This document shows positions 59,421 through 64,000 of a stretch of 64,000 nucleotides of DNA, piece after piece (position 1 is the stretch's first letter; each line of letters starts with the position of its first letter). Origin of the DNA: Druceiella hillmani (Eukaryota; Arthropoda; Insecta; Lepidoptera; Hepialidae); assembly GCA_039881145.1 (NCBI GenBank), contig JAYKKI010000137.1, positions 980,501 through 1,044,500 on the forward strand, read 5' to 3'. Under the pieces are notes generated by a model. That model made no database searches, was not told the DNA's origin, and saw only the letters and a program-made list of their open reading frames with translations. The translations under genes were made by a program, and so were the position numbers.

Positions 59421-61605
59421 TAAAAACTGAGGGAGTACCAACATAATTATATAATATGCGTGTGGTATGTTATCCTGCATTGCGAATTTTAGATGTTATC
59501 GTTTCATATATAAAAATTTTAAAATAAATACGTATTTATTGTTTTTTTTGTAAATATTACTTTTTCAATAAAATTTATACAAAATTATCAAAAACTAAAA
59601 GTTAATTTGCATATTGTTAGATTTTTCTTATCAGAAGTGTGACGTTTTCCAAATGATTTATTGTTGCATTAGAGAATAATTATTCAGGAACAACAGGAAT
59701 AAATTAATTTGTTTTTCAGACCATAAAGAATCAAAGAATTCACTATTTAAATTAACGTAAAATTTCTAAGATTTCTAAAAATCTAAAAAAATATGAAATA
59801 ACTTTTTCAAAACTAACAATAAAATTGTCAATACCGACCGCTTTTTTGAATATGTAGCTATTGTCAACGTTAATTTGGGAATAAACTGTCAACAGCCATT
59901 AACTTAAGTTCTGTGTTTTTAAAATAAATATATTTTTCGGTCTTTCCAAATTTTACGTATTTTTTTGAAGAATGTGTCGGGCCTGAAAGTTTCATAGATT
60001 AGTACATTACATGTGTGTATGGATCATACAATGGAATACAATCTGCACTTTGTTTCATTTGTCTGGTTCAAGGAGTTCCATAGGAAAGGATTAAAAAATA
60101 TTATGGATATTATCTGATATTTTTAACAAAAATTTTAAAAAAAGTTGTTATTTTTCTGACCAATGATTTCAATAAAATTTATAAAAGGTTTTTTTTTTAA
60201 TTTTCTCTACGAGTATATAAGAGTGCAATTTTTTTGTTTTCGTGGTACCTGGGCTCAAAGGGCTTTATACCGTCTCATTTGACGATATAAATCTGAAGAC
60301 AATACTCACAAGTAATCGTGAGCGTTATCACTATACATGCAATTTATTTTATTACATCTAATGTTTTAAGTACCTTTAATTAAGAAAGATGAAACTACCC
60401 CCCCCCCACCCCTCCATATTATTTTTATTTTGCACATATGGGCCCTTGGAGTCCTCACTATGAATAATTGGGTTTCATTTACTTTTTAGTATTATTGCAT
60501 CGCTGGAAATTTTAAGTATGCCTTACGTTAGTCTTATACTTCTTACTTGAGTGTTTATTGGGTATCAATTTTTTAAAAGGTAAGCTAATAACAATTACTG
60601 TAAAAATACAACGATATCATGGAAGCTATTACCATGCTGTAAAATTTCAGTGATATAGTTCAAAAAGATAGATCCGTTTCATCCAAATTAATTACATTAT
60701 AATTGAAATCTCACTTATATAAATATTTATATTCATCTGCTATTCATAATAAGAATCGATATATTTCGATACATGTTGTACAATAAGTCCCCTGCGTTAT
60801 CTGTTGGTCTCTATTATGCAATTTTCTTAGTGCCTACTGAACTGGTTTTGTCACGTTTTTAATTGGCGAAAAGAAAAAAGGAAAAAGTACACAATTGGAC
60901 TGCATTTTTCTGCTTATATTACCGCAATATAAATGATTATTTTCTTAATCTAGACGATCACACTTCCAGTGAGAAGTTTTGAAAATGTGGTTAGGATTTG
61001 GCCATTACAAGTGAATGTATACCATAGAAGTCTGCAATAATGAACGGCACAGGTACATTGGTCAACTGTGCATGATATAGGTGGGTTATGATAACACAAT
61101 AAGTTCTGAAAGGTTTCGACACTAGCAAGGACAATATAATTCTACCTTTTATGTCAATGAGGGTATAATTATGTAGACGGAAATTGGTGAGAATATTTTT
61201 TTTTGATGAGGAGTAAACTCATTATGTTTTGATTCGTTTGATTTCTATTGATATAAGCGAGAAAGTAAAAAAATCTGCAGGTGTCTATGTAGAAGTCAGT
61301 ACAAAGGAACAAAACAACTAAAGTATTAATTTATAGTTAAATAAGTGGAATTAACTGTACATCTATATGCTATCTGCATGTATGGCAAAGAGAAAGAGAA
61401 ACGCTGACTCCCAAAATCTCTATGATTAGCAATATTTTTCAAAGGATATGACCGATTTTTATATGAACCTCTGCCTAGTGGGCTAATTTAAATGTGCACC
61501 AAATTTTTTCTTTATTTTTCAATCCTGGTTGTCTATAAATCCATAATAAATAAGAAATAGGTTTAAGGAGGTCAAGGAGGGATTTTGTTAAAATGTACTT
61601 AAATG

Positions 61606-61612
<7 letters not shown>

Positions 61613-61652
<40 letters not shown>
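61613..61652. repeat. (AT)n microsatellite
   Basis: Run of about 20 units in the 3' flank; a Tyr-Ile open frame here is an artefact. Confidence 0.96.
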
Positions 61653-61656
<4 letters not shown>

Positions 61657-63397
61657 TTATAGATTTCTTTGAAAAATCTTATGCGGTTCATCAAGTAATT
61701 AAGAAATCTTTAAACGTCAACAGTCCTGCAATACCAAGAAAGAATATTGGGTGTGGCTGTGTCATGGACACGGCCGTGTGTTGTACGTGAATACGTCTAT
61801 GTAACGGGTTATATTTGTTAAATAAAATATTTTTATTTATGTACTTAAGATAAAAGGAAGGAAACAAATAATTATTGTGTTACAATAGCGTATAGGCCGA
61901 CATTATATATTTTTGATAATTTTTTTTTTATTCTAACACCTTATTATATTCACTGTCACTACTTTAAACCAACGTTTAATGACAGCTGACGATCAAAACT
62001 TAAACTAACATCGTAGCTTTTCCGAATCAAAAGTTATACTAATTGCAAATCTCGATACCCAGCAAAATAACCTCAAAATTGCGGCGCTTCCCCCTCCACC
62101 GCGCGCGATGCGTCACTGTACTCGCTTATCGTAATGAATTCCTTGATCCTTTAGCTATCCAGTGGTATAATTTATGATGTAGAGGATAGATTCGAAACTG
62201 CAACGCCAAAACTCTACCCCCAATTTTGTTATCATTAGGTTTTTGGATTGCCCCGTATGGTAGCAAATTTAAAGACGTATTCACGTCAAAACTCAATATT
62301 TACACAAACCAATGCAAGCATAACAAAATAATTTAAATTGTACTGTCATCTGTTTGAATTTTCTACATGTATTTAGAGTTACAAATACGTATTGAGTGAA
62401 ATTCGTATATCTCAGAATTTTTTAAAATAATAAGCTAATAATCAATCAGGCAATAGGCAATCTTTGTATAAAATTTATATTTTCCGTACCTGGACTGAAG
62501 AAATCTCTCGCACCAGTCGCATTCGTAAAGGAATTGTCAACGAAGACACAACATGCCTTCGCAGTTTTTGTGTGGCCATATTTCACTTGATGCACCTCAT
62601 AATGAGAAATCATAAAATACCCGAAATATTAAGCAATAGAAATAAAGTTGTTATGGATCATTATTCAGCGTATAGCACCAAGCGTGAATAAAAATCTCAC
62701 AGGACCCAAGCACAAAAGCGTCACGAAAAAAAGCAAAACGAACGCTTGCTGTCATTTAACAGTGTTACCAACAGTAAAATTCTCTTGCCCAATGCATTAT
62801 AATTTTAGAATAATAAATTATTTAATATTTTTAGAATAATACATTATTTAATCATTTTCAATATTTTTAGAATAATAATAAAGATATATTTCTGAATTAC
62901 TATGCCTTAAGAAATTTTCTACTGGCCTGCCATGTAATTACGTTTCTTTCCTCTATTAGAGAGCTTCATGTTATAAATGTGGTCTTTTGAAGATTCCGAG
63001 GGCTTATATAATGAAAGTTGGAACACGACTTTCGGCAGACATTCGTAATAGATCAACGGAAGCCACTCTGCAGCCACAAAGTGTGGCTGTTAAAATAGCG
63101 AGAAGCAAACATTTGTGACCTTTTTTGAGCCATTGGAGAGTCAATATATCAAGCTGTTAGGTAAAGTTGACTCCGACTAATTTGAAAAGCTTGTTGATTT
63201 TAAAATTCATTAGCAGGCGATTTACTTCAGACACATTCAATTGATATCTACACGTTCTTTAGGTCGCTTCGAACTTCGTGATAATTTTTTATATGTCAAC
63301 TATTTGCATCCGATGGAGTAATGTGATAATGTATATTAGAATGCGAATTTATTTCCAAAATCTTTCAATTACACACCTATAGTTTCTCCTACTTTAC

Positions 63398-63500
63398 AGT
63401 AAGAAAAATAATTTTCTTAGTACACAATAAGAAAAATAACTTTCCCAGTTCACAGAAAGAAAAATAATTTTCCTAGTTCGTTGTAAGAAAAATAATTTAA
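63398..63500 (+). repeat. Tandem repeat, about 30-nt unit, four copies
   Basis: Units of the form aagaaaaataattttcctag separated by ttcaca/tacaca. Followed at about 63526-63555 by a short palindrome (tttgtccttttaaaggacaaa). Confidence 0.8.
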
Positions 63501-63900
63501 GGATTGTATACTTTTACACCTTAAATTTATTTGTCCTTTTAAAGGACAAATACAATACAAGACAAATAATGAAAGATATATTTCTAGCTTAAATTACTAG
63601 CAAGAAAGAATGCAAATATTAATTAAAAAATTCAATAATTTGAAACTACCCTAATATTCCAAAATCGATTTTTAAAGCTATCCACAGAGCAGAACAATAA
63701 CATTATCAAAATTCGAAAAAAGTTCGATATTCATTTGAAAACCGGCCAAGTGTGAGTCTGGCTTGCGCATCGAGATACCCGTACCTCCTTCGAAATTAAT
63801 TTGTATAATATCCTCTGATACGAACTTTCTCGCGATAAATATATTTAATATAATTTTATATATCATCGTGAAAATTTCAAAACCTTTGACATCAATGGTC

Positions 63901-63905
<5 letters not shown>

Positions 63906-63972
<67 letters not shown>
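63906..63972. repeat. (AT)n microsatellite
   Basis: Run of about 33 units near the window end. Confidence 0.97.
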
Positions 63973-63979
<7 letters not shown>

Positions 63980-64000
63980 CATATATACAAAAGAAAATTA

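Larger units (their letters stand above)
54751..64000. other. 3' UTR and downstream flank
   Basis: Several aataaa strings follow the receptor stop (for example near 55440 and 55665), any of which could end the transcript; none is decisive. The rest is AT-rich, with a poly-C run near 60399-60415, the CpG patches at 59220-59420 and 62080-62110, and the repeats listed. Open frames of 60-100 codons near 55924, 56049, 56691, 58688, 62464 and 63678 match nothing known. Confidence 0.55.

Noticed and set aside
62464..62691. 75-residue open frame in the 3' flank
   Set aside because: No recognisable domain, and codon use is like surrounding non-coding DNA.

Overview
This window looks like nuclear DNA from an insect. 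It is very AT-rich, has no operon-like gene packing, and is full of (TA)n microsatellites and decayed transposons (R1-clade and RTE-like LINEs, a Copia element, a Tc1-like element, tRNA-related SINEs and fold-back elements). It holds one recognisable host gene, split into short GC-richer exons with GT-AG borders. The order cannot be fixed from sequence alone. The RTE 3' end resembles copies common in Lepidoptera, but every repeat family seen is widespread in insects.

The gene lies on the + strand between 21081 and 54575 or 54750. It encodes a class B1 (secretin-family) G-protein-coupled receptor of the calcitonin / diuretic hormone 31 group. Eleven coding exons join in consistent phase: 21081-21175, 24579-24689, 27720-27826, 28772-28863, 32332-32458, 34428-34654, 37016-37189, 42870-42993, 47561-47602, 52497-52577, and a last exon starting near 54522. 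They give an extracellular hormone-binding domain with all six cysteines, seven membrane segments including the PLLG and FCNGE motifs, and a short basic tail, about 404 residues in all. The end is ambiguous: the expected frame stops at 54573-54575, while a GC-rich frame shifted by one base stays open to 54750. A possible untranslated 5' exon lies at 1603-1678.

Region by region: 1-21080 is upstream DNA or a long first intron, with tandem repeats, an RTE remnant (8270-8522), a Tc1-like pseudogene (8980-10320), long palindromes and a three-copy satellite split by a fold-back element (16530-17210). 21081-54750 is the receptor gene. Its introns carry SINE-like pieces, a fragment of an uncharacterised multicopy protein (32630-32900), a perfect 84-base palindrome (36541-36624), a 28-bp minisatellite (37343-37535), a dead Copia element (43270-47020), a dead R1-clade LINE set in a TG/AC microsatellite (47742-51779) and a second fold-back element (52716-52938). 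54751-64000 is 3' flank, with two small CpG-rich patches (59220-59420 and 62080-62110) that could mark another gene's promoter, but no recognisable coding sequence.

The mobile elements with readable proteins have lost catalytic residues (YADD to YADG and GDFN to SVFN in the LINE; TDNGTE to TNNGTE and YVDD to YVND in Copia). They are old passengers, not active units. I found no novel multi-gene system. The most useful leads are the receptor's two possible C-termini, a possible truncating alternative exon at 25155-25267, and the microsatellite-targeted LINE.
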